Origin: Helicobacter typhlonius
GTDB lineage: Bacteria; Campylobacterota; Campylobacteria; Campylobacterales; Helicobacteraceae
DNA: 64,000 nucleotides
Reading direction: 5' to 3'
NCBI RefSeq assembly: GCF_001460635.1
Contig: NZ_LN907858.1
Coordinates: 1,612,001-1,676,000 of the forward strand
Both the position numbers and the translations under genes were made by a program. Of the stretch, positions 9,533 to 19,425 are shown one piece after another (within the stretch, counting starts at the first letter, position 1; each line of letters opens with the position of its first letter). The notes under the pieces were generated by a model, which was given only the letters and a program-made list of their open reading frames with translations, made no database searches and was not told the origin of the DNA.

Positions 9533-10160
9533 AAAGCTGCAATTTAGGAGATTCTATCTCGTATTGCTTGCGTTATGTTTTGGCGTTGTGGCACTTTGTA
9601 TCGCAACGCTTTTTAATTTCTCCCCCTCATCTCTTACCCCCACGCTTTTACACAAAGATTTGCGCCCTCTCCCTCCATTGCAGATAGGCGATATGATTCT
9701 ACGAGAAGGTATAGGCATAGAAAGTGTAGTGATTAAACGCCTAAGCAAACATCGCTATACACACATTGGATTGGTTGTTAGCTCAAAACCTATTATTATC
9801 TTACACGCCACACCAGATGATAATCTCAAAATGCCAAATCAGGTGATTCTAAGCTCCATTGATGAATTTTTATCCCACGCGCAAAACATTGCGATTAAAC
9901 GACTAAATCTAAGCAAAGCTCAAAAGGAGCATATCGCATTGCAAGTGTCCGCCTATCTTGGCAAAACTTTTGTGCTAGATTCAAACAAAGGCGCACTATA
10001 CTGCACGACTTTGCTCGAGCAAATCTTATCGCCCATTATTCCGCTCAATATAGATTATGAACGTATTGATTTACCCGCCTTTAGCGGAGATTATCTCTTT
10101 CCAAAGGCATTTTATGAGGATTCTAATTCAACACTCATTTATGAAAGTCGAGCATATTGA
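9507..10160 (+). CDS. YiiX/YaeF-like permuted NlpC/P60 peptidase, membrane anchored
   Basis: 217 residues. One N-terminal membrane helix (about 15-37) is followed by a domain with the circularly permuted papain-like pattern: GDMILREG, then histidine in HRYTHIGLVV, and cysteine in GALYCTTLLEQIL (about residue 166). In this group the His comes before the Cys, as here. Members act as amidases or thioesterases on cell-wall or lipid substrates; the substrate is unknown. The ATG lies inside the previous gene and no strong ribosome-binding site is visible, so the start is uncertain, and translation may be coupled. Confidence 0.7.
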   Translation: MANGKLTSKKLQFRRFYLVLLALCFGVVALCIATLFNFSPSSLTPTLLHKDLRPLPPLQIGDMILREGIGIESVVIKRLSKHRYTHIGLVVSSKPIIILHATPDDNLKMPNQVILSSIDEFLSHAQNIAIKRLNLSKAQKEHIALQVSAYLGKTFVLDSNKGALYCTTLLEQILSPIIPLNIDYERIDLPAFSGDYLFPKAFYEDSNSTLIYESRAY

Positions 10161-10191
10161 CAAAAAGTTACAAACAAGAAATTTTTACATT

Positions 10192-11853
10192 CTAGATTCT
10201 TAAACCCTCATAGATTGCTTTTATCTCGTCCTTGTTTAGTCGTTCGCGCTCTTGCAAGGCTTTAGAAATTGCTAAAAGGGCGGTTTTTGAGTTAGTAATA
10301 AATTCGCGCATCTCACTCTGTGCAGATTCTAAAATCGCCGCCACATCGCTACTATCGCTCAATAATCGCTCACTCATTCCATATTCCTCGCACATCTGCA
10401 TAGCTATGCCTTTAGCACGTGCAATATCTTCTTTTGCATTACTAAAACTCTGCTGATAAATGTAACTCACGGCGATATTGCCACTTAGGGCGACCTTGAT
10501 TTGCGCCATAAGCTCCTGCTTACTCACAATCTCCTTATCCACAGCCCTAAAACTCTCACTCACAAGTGCAATTTTATCAAAATCCACCTCTAACCAATAC
10601 GCGCTCAACGCCTTTGCACCCTGATAAAGAGCTAGAATCTCTTTTTCTTTCTCGCTTAGGCTCAACACTTTCTTTTTGCCTATCAACACCTTGTCTTTCG
10701 TGGCTAAAATATCTTCTTTTTGTATCACATTTGATTTGCGCCTTAGAGCGTTGAGAGCGGATTCATTTACGAGTGCCGCAAGAGCTGCACCACTAAAACC
10801 CACACACAAGCGTGCCACCTCCTCTATGTCAAGCTCGTGCTTTTTATCCTGCAAATACAGCCCCAAAATATGTTCTCGCTCTTGCAAGTTTGGCAGCTCT
10901 ACATAGATTCGCCTATCAAATCGCCCACTACGCAAAAGTGCCTCATCAAGCACCTCCATCTTATTTGTTGCTGCGATGACTATCACACCACTAGAATCTT
11001 CAAAGCCGTCCATTTCTGTTAAAAGTTGATTGAGTGTTGCCTCGCGCTCATCACTACGTGTGTTGCCTCGCGCTTTCCCCACTGCATCAATCTCATCAAT
11101 AAAAATAATACTCGGTGCTTTTGCCTTTGCCCTCGCAAAAAGCTCCCTTACGCGCTTTGCACCCATACCGACATAGATTTGCACAAAGCTTGAACCGCTT
11201 TGATAAAAAAATGGCACACCGGCTTCACCAGCCACAGCCTTGGCTATCATTGTCTTACCCACACCCGGAGGTCCAACAAGTAGCACACCCTTAGGCAAAG
11301 TAATGCCCAAATCCTGATAATGCTTAGGATTTTTCAAATAATCAATAATTTCTACAAGCTCTTCTTTTACCTCGCTAATCCCCGCCACATCTTTAAAACG
11401 CACTGCACTACTCATTGGCATAAAGCTAGATTCTATAAGTGGCACACTCTCTCGTATAGGCTCATTTTGTATTTTTTGAGGGATTTTGTTCTTTCTGTGC
11501 GAACGCACAAGCGCAAAAAATAGGCTTAGGACTAAAAATACGACAACAATCACACCAATTTCGCCCAGAATCTCGCTACTAAAAAATGTTTGTCTCACTT
11601 TAATGGGGAACATATAGCCCCACGCTTCAAGCGGAATGGGGTAGAGATAGACTTTATAATTGTCATCTTTATGTGTAAAATACAAATAGTCATTATCCAC
11701 ACTCACATTGCGCACTTCTCCACTCGAAAGCAAAGTCTGTGCTTCTTGTGTGCTAAGCACTTGGGTATTATCACGCATAAGCATCACCACGACAAGAATT
11801 GCTACGACAACAACGCCAACAATCCCCACGATGAGACTTTTAGACTTTACCAT
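10192..11853 (-). CDS. FtsH-like AAA ATPase lacking the zinc-protease motif
   Basis: Corresponds to HP0286, the second FtsH-like gene of H. pylori. It has two N-terminal membrane helices (about 5-25 and 90-110), then an AAA module with Walker A GPPGVGKT, Walker B IIFIDEID, pore loop IYVG, and the second region of homology AATNKMEVLDEALLRSGRFDRR. In FtsH the protease domain carries HEAGH; here the aligned segment reads YQGAKALSAYW, with no histidine ligands. It should hydrolyse ATP and move proteins or lipids at the inner membrane but not cut them. ATG 11853 is preceded by AAGGAGG. It overlaps mtaB by 14 bases. Confidence 0.85.
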   Translation of the reverse strand: MVKSKSLIVGIVGVVVVAILVVVMLMRDNTQVLSTQEAQTLLSSGEVRNVSVDNDYLYFTHKDDNYKVYLYPIPLEAWGYMFPIKVRQTFFSSEILGEIGVIVVVFLVLSLFFALVRSHRKNKIPQKIQNEPIRESVPLIESSFMPMSSAVRFKDVAGISEVKEELVEIIDYLKNPKHYQDLGITLPKGVLLVGPPGVGKTMIAKAVAGEAGVPFFYQSGSSFVQIYVGMGAKRVRELFARAKAKAPSIIFIDEIDAVGKARGNTRSDEREATLNQLLTEMDGFEDSSGVIVIAATNKMEVLDEALLRSGRFDRRIYVELPNLQEREHILGLYLQDKKHELDIEEVARLCVGFSGAALAALVNESALNALRRKSNVIQKEDILATKDKVLIGKKKVLSLSEKEKEILALYQGAKALSAYWLEVDFDKIALVSESFRAVDKEIVSKQELMAQIKVALSGNIAVSYIYQQSFSNAKEDIARAKGIAMQMCEEYGMSERLLSDSSDVAAILESAQSEMREFITNSKTALLAISKALQERERLNKDEIKAIYEGLRI

Positions 11854-13108
11854 AATTCCCCTCCTTGTGTATCTCATAAGATGTGAATGTGAGCCATTTG
11901 CCCTCTAAACCCTCTTGAGAGGATACAAAATAAAAGCGGTTAAAGAACTGGTCAAGCCCACTATACATAAAGCCATTTGCAGATTCTATTTTGCTCTCAA
12001 CAAGCACTTCTAAAGGCACTCTATGAGCTTTTCTAAAGGATTCGTTATTATGCGTGATAATATCTTTAAGCGTATGTAGTCGCTCTTTAGCAATATCGCC
12101 CTTGACTTCATTTACAAGAGCACTAGACCTTGTGCCATCACGCTTAGAGTAAATAAAGGGGTGCAAATGCGTAAGCGGAAAGGTTCTAAAGTTATGCAAA
12201 GATTCCTGCCACACTTCCTCACTCTCGCCGGGGTGTCCCACAATAAAATCACTCCCCAAACAAAAGCCTTTTTGAGCAAACTCATCAAACAAGGCTAAAT
12301 CACTCTCCACGCGATTTAGCCTATTCATTACCTCTAGCATTGTATTGCTCGTGTGTTGAAGTGCGATATGCAAATGTCTCTCCATTAGGGGTAGATTCAA
12401 AACATCTTTAAGTTCATCATTGATTTGACTAGGCTCTAAGCTCCCTACGCGTAAGCGTTTAAGGACATTGAGAGCATTTATATCACAAATAAGTTTGGCA
12501 AGATTATAATTATCTAAATCTATGCCATAACTACCAACATTCGTGCCTGTTAGCACCACCTCATCTACGCCATTTTCACTTAAAGCGCAGATTTGATTTA
12601 GAATCTTCTCCTTTGGGTAGCTCCGTGCGCGCCCACGCACAGAAGGAATAATGCAATAACTGCACGAAAAATTACAACCCTCCTGAATCTTCAAAAACGC
12701 GCGTGATTTATTTGCAAACTCCGCAATCATCGTGCTATCGATATGTGTCTCGTTTTTTTCTTCATAAAAAAATCGCTCATCTGTGCGCAAAAAATCTCCA
12801 ATAGATTCTTTAAAACTATGGGCGAATACACTATGGGCGAGATTATTATGAAAAAGCTCTTTTCCCCTTGTCCCCACACCACAGCCGGTAAGATAGACTT
12901 TTTTATCCAAATGGCGTATTTTATTGAGATAGCCCCTCACACCAGAATCTGCACCATTTGTTACCGTGCAAGAATTTACCACCACCACATCGGCGCTCTC
13001 CTCATCATTGACGCATTCAAACTCCTCTCCTATGCAGCTTTTCATTACCTGTGTATCAAAGAGATTTGTACGACAGCCAAAGGTTTTAAAATATACCTTT
13101 TTTTGCAA
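11840..13108 (-). CDS. mtaB: tRNA-t6A37 methylthiotransferase
   Basis: Radical-SAM enzyme that adds a methylthio group to t6A at position 37 of ANN-decoding tRNAs. The N-terminal domain has three iron-sulfur cysteines (FGCRTNLFD, NSCTVTN, TGCGVG). The radical-SAM motif is CNFSCSYC with IIPSVRGRARS, and a C-terminal TRAM-like tail ends the protein. The length of 422 residues is normal. It corresponds to HP0285 and sits in the conserved block with ftsH2, mscS and aroB. Confidence 0.9.
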   Translation of the reverse strand: MQKKVYFKTFGCRTNLFDTQVMKSCIGEEFECVNDEESADVVVVNSCTVTNGADSGVRGYLNKIRHLDKKVYLTGCGVGTRGKELFHNNLAHSVFAHSFKESIGDFLRTDERFFYEEKNETHIDSTMIAEFANKSRAFLKIQEGCNFSCSYCIIPSVRGRARSYPKEKILNQICALSENGVDEVVLTGTNVGSYGIDLDNYNLAKLICDINALNVLKRLRVGSLEPSQINDELKDVLNLPLMERHLHIALQHTSNTMLEVMNRLNRVESDLALFDEFAQKGFCLGSDFIVGHPGESEEVWQESLHNFRTFPLTHLHPFIYSKRDGTRSSALVNEVKGDIAKERLHTLKDIITHNNESFRKAHRVPLEVLVESKIESANGFMYSGLDQFFNRFYFVSSQEGLEGKWLTFTSYEIHKEGNYGKV

Positions 13109-13121
13109 AATATATCCTTCG

Positions 13122-14705
13122 CTAAGATTCTATCGCGCCGCCTAGCAAGGCATTTGCGGAGGTATGACTAGAAATAGAGGCAGTATCGCCAATACCATTG
13201 CCACCGGTGGCAACAACTTTAGTTGTAGGATAGGCGATGTGTATATCATCTTCTTTTAAAATTGCCTCGATAATCTCCCCTGAAATCGTGCTACGCAAGG
13301 CGAGTGTGGCATAGGCGTTTGTTTGATACCACATTGAGATTCTAAGTCCATTTGGCTCTATCATACAATAGCTTCGCACCTCAAGATTTGGATTGCGTAG
13401 AGAGTATTTATCGCGCATACGATGCACCTGCTGACGCACCATTTCCGTGTAGCCTTTGGCATATTTTTTACCAATATCTGTGGCAATTTTGAGTGCTTTT
13501 TTATGATTGCTATCAAAGGTGATACTAAAGTCTATCCCGTCCCAAACGGTCTTTAGCCCTCCGTGCGTATAGTTTGCAAACATTGTAGTAAAAATAAAAT
13601 TGTTTGGGACAAAGATAATGCGCCCAGCTCGGCGATTTTCCTTATAACTTGTGAGTGTTACATCTTCAAAAAGTGTGATTCTTAGCATAGAAATATCCAG
13701 TACATCGCCTACATAGATGCTATTATCCTTTACCACGCGCACCCTATCACCCACATGCACAGTGCCGCCCAGCACGATGACAAACCAGCCGAGCACACTC
13801 ATAAATAAATCTTTCATCGCAATAGCAAGACCCGCTGAAGCAAAACCCACAATCGCCACGAGGTAGGTTACATTCTCCATATAGCTAAAAAGCAGAATAA
13901 GCACGATAATGGTGATATTTAAGAAATTAATCACCTTACTTGCAGTATAGATTCTATCTGTATCAAGGATATATTTGCGTAGAGTGAGCTTCAGCAAAAA
14001 GGCTAAAAGAATCGTAATAAGCACTGCTATGCCTACATACACGATTTTTATAATTTGATTTTTGATTTGATTTGTAATCTTTGTATTGATATTCTCACTC
14101 TCTTGCACATAAATATCAATCGAAGTTTCTAAGATTTTTTGTGCCCCCTCGAGCTCTTCTATCATTCTCTGTGTGGAAGCAATGGCACTTGCTACTTCAA
14201 GGGATTTATCAGTAAAACTTAGCTCAAGCAAAAGCGTGTATTTCTCACGCACCATATCAAGCAAATGCTGCAAACTATCATAATTGCTTTGAAGCGCATT
14301 TTGTTGCTCCCTCATTATTTTCATAAAAGAATACCCAGAAAAAGCTAAAAATGGATTAGTAATCTGTGGCACTTCATCGATTGTCTTAATTTCTAGAAGT
14401 TCCTTGTATGGCTCTTTTGCATAGTCTTTTAACAAATCTTGCTGCCTTTGCAAAGTCTCTAGGCGCGAAGTGAGTGAGCGGGGAGGATTGATATGAGATT
14501 GAATCTCTCGTTTTAATATATTGATTTCATCACTAAGTTCATTATAGTTTTGCATACTCATATAGTGCTTGAGCCACGCATTGTGGCTCGATTCTAGCTG
14601 CTTGTCAATAACCTCTACCTGCTCTTTAAGCGAAAGATCATCTCCAAAGCCAAGAGATAGAGTAGCACAAAGCAGCGCAATCACACATAAGATTAATTTA
14701 TTCAT
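13122..14705 (-). CDS. Mechanosensitive channel, MscS family, long form
   Basis: About 527 residues. A signal peptide (about 1-20) is followed by a periplasmic coiled-coil region (about 20-190), several membrane helices (about 190-290) and the MscS core: a glycine- and alanine-rich pore helix (VGFASAGLAIAMKDLFMSVLGW) and the cytosolic beta domain (GDRVRVVKDNSIYVGDVLDI). It opens under membrane tension to release solutes in osmotic downshock. I chose ATG 14705, six bases after GGAG, instead of the upstream GTG. It overlaps the end of aroB by eight bases. It corresponds to HP0284. Confidence 0.9.
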   Translation of the reverse strand: MNKLILCVIALLCATLSLGFGDDLSLKEQVEVIDKQLESSHNAWLKHYMSMQNYNELSDEINILKREIQSHINPPRSLTSRLETLQRQQDLLKDYAKEPYKELLEIKTIDEVPQITNPFLAFSGYSFMKIMREQQNALQSNYDSLQHLLDMVREKYTLLLELSFTDKSLEVASAIASTQRMIEELEGAQKILETSIDIYVQESENINTKITNQIKNQIIKIVYVGIAVLITILLAFLLKLTLRKYILDTDRIYTASKVINFLNITIIVLILLFSYMENVTYLVAIVGFASAGLAIAMKDLFMSVLGWFVIVLGGTVHVGDRVRVVKDNSIYVGDVLDISMLRITLFEDVTLTSYKENRRAGRIIFVPNNFIFTTMFANYTHGGLKTVWDGIDFSITFDSNHKKALKIATDIGKKYAKGYTEMVRQQVHRMRDKYSLRNPNLEVRSYCMIEPNGLRISMWYQTNAYATLALRSTISGEIIEAILKEDDIHIAYPTTKVVATGGNGIGDTASISSHTSANALLGGAIES

Positions 14706-15756
14706 CACATTCTCCACAGGCTTTTAACACTTTTAACACAACATCTTTTGGCACATCATCAAGTAGTCTCACATCACCAATGCCTTGAGGCAAGATAAAC
14801 ATAATCTTAGAATCTGTGCTTTTTTTATCAAGATAGAATTTCTCATAAAATCCACTCGCTGATGAAAAACTAAATCTTGTAGGCAAATCATAACTTGCAA
14901 GCAGTTTCTCTATGCTTTCACACTCACTTTGCGTCATCATTCCTAGCTCACAAGCAAGTGCATTTGCCATACACATACCCATACTTACCGCCTCTCCGTG
15001 TAGAAATCTCTCATATTGTGTAAGATTCTCAATAATATGCCCGAAAGTATGTCCATAATTCAATGCGGCGCGAATGCCTCGCTCTTTCTCATCAGCACTT
15101 ACAACACCTGCCTTTATCTTTACACTTGTGGCTATGGCTGCACTCAAAGACACTATATCCTGCAATGTGAGCCTATGCGAAAGCAGTATATCAAAAAATA
15201 TCTTATCAAAGCACACCGCCATTTTGACAATCTCTGCTACTCCCGCTCCAAACTCTCTACTTGGGAGAGTGGCGAGCATAGAGGGGTCGATATATACCGC
15301 TTGTGGCTGATGAAAAAGCCCAACAAGATTCTTACCAAAGCTATTATTAATGCCGGTTTTGCCCCCAACAGACGCATCAACTTGCGCTAAAAGTGTTGTT
15401 GGAATCTGTATGAAATCAATCCCGCGCTGATAAATCCCACTTGCAAAGCCCACCATATCGCCGATAACGCCCCCGCCAAGCGCAATCATTAAGGATTTTC
15501 TATCAAGGCGATGAGTAAAAGCGCATTCAAGGATATACTCGATATTTTGCATATTTTTATACTTCTCGCCATCTGGCACAATACACACATACACTTCAGG
15601 CGCAAAAATACGCTCTAGGACATATTTGAGATACAGCCCGGCGACTTTTGGATTTGAAACAATAAGAATCTTATGATTCGATTCTATTTTTGGTAATGCC
15701 CCAATATAAATAGGATATTGTGAAGTTTTTGTCTCTATATGCACAATTTCGCCCAT
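14698..15756 (-). CDS. aroB: 3-dehydroquinate synthase
   Basis: Second step of the shikimate pathway: DAHP to 3-dehydroquinate, NAD- and zinc-dependent. Family signatures are visible: NAD-binding GGGVIGDMVGFASGIYQRG, QIPTTLLAQVDASVGGKTGIN, and the zinc ligands in NYGHTFGHIIE and LHGEAVSMGM. It has 352 residues, full length, with AGGAG before the ATG. It lies between mscS and the HP0282 homologue, as in H. pylori. Confidence 0.96.
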   Translation of the reverse strand: MGEIVHIETKTSQYPIYIGALPKIESNHKILIVSNPKVAGLYLKYVLERIFAPEVYVCIVPDGEKYKNMQNIEYILECAFTHRLDRKSLMIALGGGVIGDMVGFASGIYQRGIDFIQIPTTLLAQVDASVGGKTGINNSFGKNLVGLFHQPQAVYIDPSMLATLPSREFGAGVAEIVKMAVCFDKIFFDILLSHRLTLQDIVSLSAAIATSVKIKAGVVSADEKERGIRAALNYGHTFGHIIENLTQYERFLHGEAVSMGMCMANALACELGMMTQSECESIEKLLASYDLPTRFSFSSASGFYEKFYLDKKSTDSKIMFILPQGIGDVRLLDDVPKDVVLKVLKACGECDE

Positions 15757-15768
15757 AATTTCTCCTCC

Positions 15769-17199
15769 TTATTTAACTTGCGAAAGTGGAATAAAAATCT
15801 GCGGATTCTTATTGTTCATTGATACAATTTTATGAGCATCAGTAGAAAGAAATGAAAAGGTCTTGGTGCGCGAAATGCCCCGCTCAAATGGCACAAAGCA
15901 CAAATAAGGGATAAAGCTATCTTGCAAATACAAAATAGGATTTTTTGAATCTGTTTGTATCATATTCATATCGCATTTAAAAATCCGCGCAAGCTCCTCA
16001 TATCGCTGCATAATCTCATTATGATACAGCGCGTCCGTATCATAATCATACACATCAATATCAAGCTTGAGCTGCTTACTCACATCAAATACTACCGAAG
16101 CTACATTATCCGCATTTCCCATACTTTCACTTAACACGACAAAGCCCTGTTTGCACTCGCTTATATGCTCATAGCCTGTCTTAAGCACAGGGATTGAGAG
16201 GTCAAAAAGCACCTTACGATTCTTACGCAAAGCAAAAATATCGTGATTCACAATCACCAACCCAAAACGTTTCTGTGAATCTTGAGCGATTTTCTCCTTA
16301 AAGCTCGCATTATTATAATCCACCATAACCTTTACGCTCTTAGATTCTAAATCCTTTATTGATTTGAGGAACGCGAAATTAGAGGGATTAAGCAAATGGA
16401 TAAAAAGCTTATTATTTTTGAGATTATCATTTAAAAAAATTGCGTCCTGCACATCATTAAAGATTCTATGTTCGCTTGAAAGCGACATATCAATATAAAG
16501 AAAAATATCGCGTCCAAATGGTGCAGGAAACTGCCCTATATCACTTTTTATCTGCCTATACACATCATTAAGCTTTTTTGGGTCTCCAGCAATAAGCAGA
16601 CTATCATTTGGCTGAATCACCAAAGAATGTGTGCTTAAAAGCAACTTGCCACCACGATAAATGCCAACGATGCGCCAATTTTTCTGCTGTATAGAACCTA
16701 TGTGCCGATATGCGTATATACTCCCGCTTGGCACACCAACTTCCATAATCTCGCCCTGCCCTAGCCCAAAACTACGCGGGATAAGCGGGACATTTGGCAG
16801 ACGCTCGATAAATTTATTTGAAATAATCAGCTCTTCATTTAAAATAATCACATTGTTATCATTTTTCATTTGTGCGCTTTTCTTTTGTTCCTCAAGCGCC
16901 ATTACAATACGCACGTTTTTGCTTATAGCGCGGATAAGCTCATAAGTAGCAATTATCTCACTTTTATCTTCGAGCACCAAAAACACGCTATGAATGTCGT
17001 TGTCTATAATCTCCCCTAGACGAAACGAAGAGGTATAATCAAAACAATGAAATTCAAAGGAGCTAGGTGCATTATCGGGCATAAAACACATATCTTTTGT
17101 AACGACCACATAATAGTCATTGCTAAAATATTTGTCTAAAATCGTATCAAGAAATATTCTTGCAATACCCCCTTGCGCGACAATAAGCGTTTTTTTCAC
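15769..17199 (-). CDS. TrkA-like regulatory protein (COG3400, HP0282 type)
   Basis: 476 residues, soluble. The N-terminus (KKTLIVAQGGIARIFLDTIL) resembles a nucleotide-binding Rossmann segment. The middle (about 145-225) has the pattern of a TrkA-C ligand domain (SLVIQPNDSLLIAGDPKKLNDV). The C-terminal half has no motif I recognise. Such proteins are thought to gate or sense potassium-transport systems, but no transporter is adjacent. It sits immediately upstream of aroB with a 12-base gap and is conserved in that position in Helicobacter. Confidence 0.75.
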   Translation of the reverse strand: MKKTLIVAQGGIARIFLDTILDKYFSNDYYVVVTKDMCFMPDNAPSSFEFHCFDYTSSFRLGEIIDNDIHSVFLVLEDKSEIIATYELIRAISKNVRIVMALEEQKKSAQMKNDNNVIILNEELIISNKFIERLPNVPLIPRSFGLGQGEIMEVGVPSGSIYAYRHIGSIQQKNWRIVGIYRGGKLLLSTHSLVIQPNDSLLIAGDPKKLNDVYRQIKSDIGQFPAPFGRDIFLYIDMSLSSEHRIFNDVQDAIFLNDNLKNNKLFIHLLNPSNFAFLKSIKDLESKSVKVMVDYNNASFKEKIAQDSQKRFGLVIVNHDIFALRKNRKVLFDLSIPVLKTGYEHISECKQGFVVLSESMGNADNVASVVFDVSKQLKLDIDVYDYDTDALYHNEIMQRYEELARIFKCDMNMIQTDSKNPILYLQDSFIPYLCFVPFERGISRTKTFSFLSTDAHKIVSMNNKNPQIFIPLSQVK

Positions 17200-17270
17200 A
17201 CTTGCCCTTTGTTGTGAGTTTCAATGAGTTTCAAAGGGATGATTATAGCCAAAAAGTAATAACCAAGCCT

Positions 17271-17954
17271 TTAAAAACGCGTAGGCTTTTTGATACCCTT
17301 AAGGCGCATTTGTGTATAGAATCGACTTAAGGCTATGCTCTCTTTTTTGCCTATACGATAATGAATGTGCTTAAGATATGCGAGAATATCCGCAGCAGCG
17401 ATATTGCTCTGTCTGCTTCGTTCCTGCAAAATATAATGCGGAATCTTCACAGGCACTCTTATGAATCTTTGCGCGAGTTGCTTATAAAACGCGCTATCTT
17501 TATTAAAGCACAATCGCCCAAAGCTAAAACCCAAATGATGTTTGTCCCACCATAGCTTACCAAGGTCGATGCTCTCACCACCACCCAAATTGTAGTGCAA
17601 AGCCCTATCACCAATAAGAATCTCGCCCCTCACGCCGAGCACCTTTGCTAGGGCATTTGATGAAGCAGATTGATAATCGTCTTTTTGCGCTCGAGGCAAG
17701 GCGAGCACACTCCATACCGCGCCCTTTGCCACAATCCCCGCATTTGTCGCTTTTTTTTGACGCGCACTCTCATATCCTGCGATACTCGAGATAAATCCCG
17801 CATCAATTCGCCGATACAAAAAATCCTTATTAAGCCTCGCAGGGTAGGATTTCCTCAAGCCCAAAAAGATTTTAAAATATGAAGGCGTGGGATATTTTTT
17901 GATAAACACATCAAAGGGAAGCAGATTCAAATACTCGATTTTACCAAAGCGCAT
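17271..17954 (-). CDS. mqnA: MqnA-like chorismate dehydratase (futalosine menaquinone pathway)
   Basis: MqnA/MqnD fold protein starting MRFGKIEYLNLLPFDVF, the typical N-terminus. MqnA removes water from chorismate, the first step of the futalosine route that Helicobacter uses to make menaquinone. Substrate-binding features are the residues around SSIAGYESA and the GDRALHYN segment. At 227 residues it is slightly short but complete. It is followed nine bases on by the DUF493 gene, reading the other way along the map from it. Confidence 0.85.
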   Translation of the reverse strand: MRFGKIEYLNLLPFDVFIKKYPTPSYFKIFLGLRKSYPARLNKDFLYRRIDAGFISSIAGYESARQKKATNAGIVAKGAVWSVLALPRAQKDDYQSASSNALAKVLGVRGEILIGDRALHYNLGGGESIDLGKLWWDKHHLGFSFGRLCFNKDSAFYKQLAQRFIRVPVKIPHYILQERSRQSNIAAADILAYLKHIHYRIGKKESIALSRFYTQMRLKGIKKPTRF

Positions 17955-17962
17955 AGTAAGCC

Positions 17963-18220
17963 CTACAACACCATTTTCACGCTTTTATCTTGTTTTAAAT
18001 GCACAAAAATATCATTGCGTTCGCTTTCACTCTGCACCTCCACGCTCACATATACACTCACAAAATGCCCCTGTGCCGAGTGTTTGCCAAGCTTTATATT
18101 ATATTCGCGTGGCATTACCTCAAAGACAAGTTCGCGTAGCCTCTCCTCACTCTCACCGATAATGCGATACTCCCACACACAGGGATAAACGATGTTTGGT
18201 TTTTGCATATCAAGATTCAT
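17963..18220 (-). CDS. DUF493 (YbeD-like) small protein
   Basis: 85 residues matching the YbeD/HP0495 family. They form a single ferredoxin-like alpha-beta domain (YPCVWEYRIIGESEERLRE...GHFVSVYVSVEVQSE). The function is not established; in other bacteria it may regulate lipoate or other enzymes by binding. GGAG precedes the ATG. It lies between the thioesterase gene and mqnA on the same strand. Confidence 0.85.
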   Translation of the reverse strand: MNLDMQKPNIVYPCVWEYRIIGESEERLRELVFEVMPREYNIKLGKHSAQGHFVSVYVSVEVQSESERNDIFVHLKQDKSVKMVL

Positions 18221-18241
18221 TATTTCTCCATTTTTTAGAAT

Positions 18242-18661
18242 CTAACTTAAAGATTTGCCCTCTAAAATCTCACGCATAAATGTCGGAATCTTACAAGGTT
18301 TGCCCTTTTTCACATCGACAAAGGCAAGGGTAATCACCGCGCTAAACACGAGAGCATCACTTAAAGAATGCGCAAGTGCGTCATAGATTCTATACACATT
18401 TTGCTTGAGCTTTATGGAAACATTTTTGCACTCTAAAATCTCGTTTCTTACCTCTAGCATATCGCCTAAATGTGCGCTTGCGACAAAATCCATTTCGGCG
18501 TGTTTAAGCACAAAGCCACTTTGTTCCACAAAAGGCTGCATATTTTTAGCAAAAAACAATTCGCTTCGTGCGCGCTCACAATATTTAAGGTAATTTGTAT
18601 GATACACAATCCCGCCACAATCCGTATCTTCAAAATACACTCTCAAGCGATATGATTCCAA
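18242..18661 (-). CDS. YbgC-like acyl-CoA thioesterase
   Basis: Hot-dog fold thioesterase of the HP0496/YbgC family. The signature RVYFEDTDCGGIVYHTNYLKYCERAR contains the catalytic aspartate. It likely hydrolyses acyl-CoA; in H. pylori the homologue acts on long-chain substrates. I chose TTG 18661, which follows AAGGAG by five bases and gives 139 residues, the family length. The longer frame starting at 18700 has no ribosome-binding site. Confidence 0.88.
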   Translation of the reverse strand: MESYRLRVYFEDTDCGGIVYHTNYLKYCERARSELFFAKNMQPFVEQSGFVLKHAEMDFVASAHLGDMLEVRNEILECKNVSIKLKQNVYRIYDALAHSLSDALVFSAVITLAFVDVKKGKPCKIPTFMREILEGKSLS

Positions 18662-18747
18662 CGCCCTCTCCTTAGATAACTTTTGCAAATATTGTAGCAA
18701 AGTTAAGTTTAGTATTGTGTAATGTTATGTGTCTTGCAAATTGTGAA

Positions 18748-19415
18748 TCAACTCTTAAGAGATTCAAAAATGCGCGAAATTTCTCCCCTATCGCTCGTGC
18801 GCGTAAGTGCAAGGATAAGCAACACACGCGCTTTTTGTGGATTCAAATCCTCGCTACTAATAAAGCCACATTCTCTATCCTCTTTATTTACAATGACTTT
18901 ACCGCAGTTTATCCTCGAACTTATAACGACTACCACGCCCTCTTTGATGAGCTTTTTTTAGCGCACTTTTATGATGTGCGTGTATGCTTCCCGCACCGCT
19001 CCCAGCAATAACAAGCCCCCTTGTGCCTTGCTCTATTAGAGCTTTGGCAGCAGTGGCAAGTCCATCTCCTGCATAAGAGCCTAGAATCTCCACGCGAGGC
19101 AGAGAGTCTAAATCATTCACACTAAAGGACAAATTGCACCTTGTGGCTGTGGGCGAAAAAAAATGCGATGATTTTCTATATAGCCCAAATCGCCACCATA
19201 ATACATATTATGCGAATCTGCTTCATCATATGATTTTACAGAATCTAATATGTGCGCTTTGAAGCAAGGTATCAACGCGCTTAGCGAGAGTGAGCCATAT
19301 CTCTGCGCTCATATCCGCGCTGTCAATGTTGGCAATCTGCTCTGTATGCAAGGAAGCGATAGTGCGAATCTCCTGTGGCAAGAATAGCGATAGTAGGCTT
19401 TTGTGTGCTCTCCAT
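18748..19415 (-). pseudogene. Decayed asparaginase gene, second copy
   Basis: Pieces of an L-asparaginase appear in order in several frames. They are KPTIAILATG at the start (ATG 19415), EQIANIDSADMSAEIWLTLAKRVDTLL, GGDLGYIENHRIFF, SLPRVEILGSYAGDGLATAAKALIEQGTRG, and finally EDLNPQKARVLLILALT. They match the intact asparaginase at 23798-24934 throughout, but at least two internal stretches are missing (after ATG-G and after RVDTLL, including the TDT active-site region) and at least two frameshifts are present. No signal peptide is left. It lies directly behind the symporter pseudogene. Confidence 0.85.
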
Positions 19416-19425
19416 AGTCGAGATT

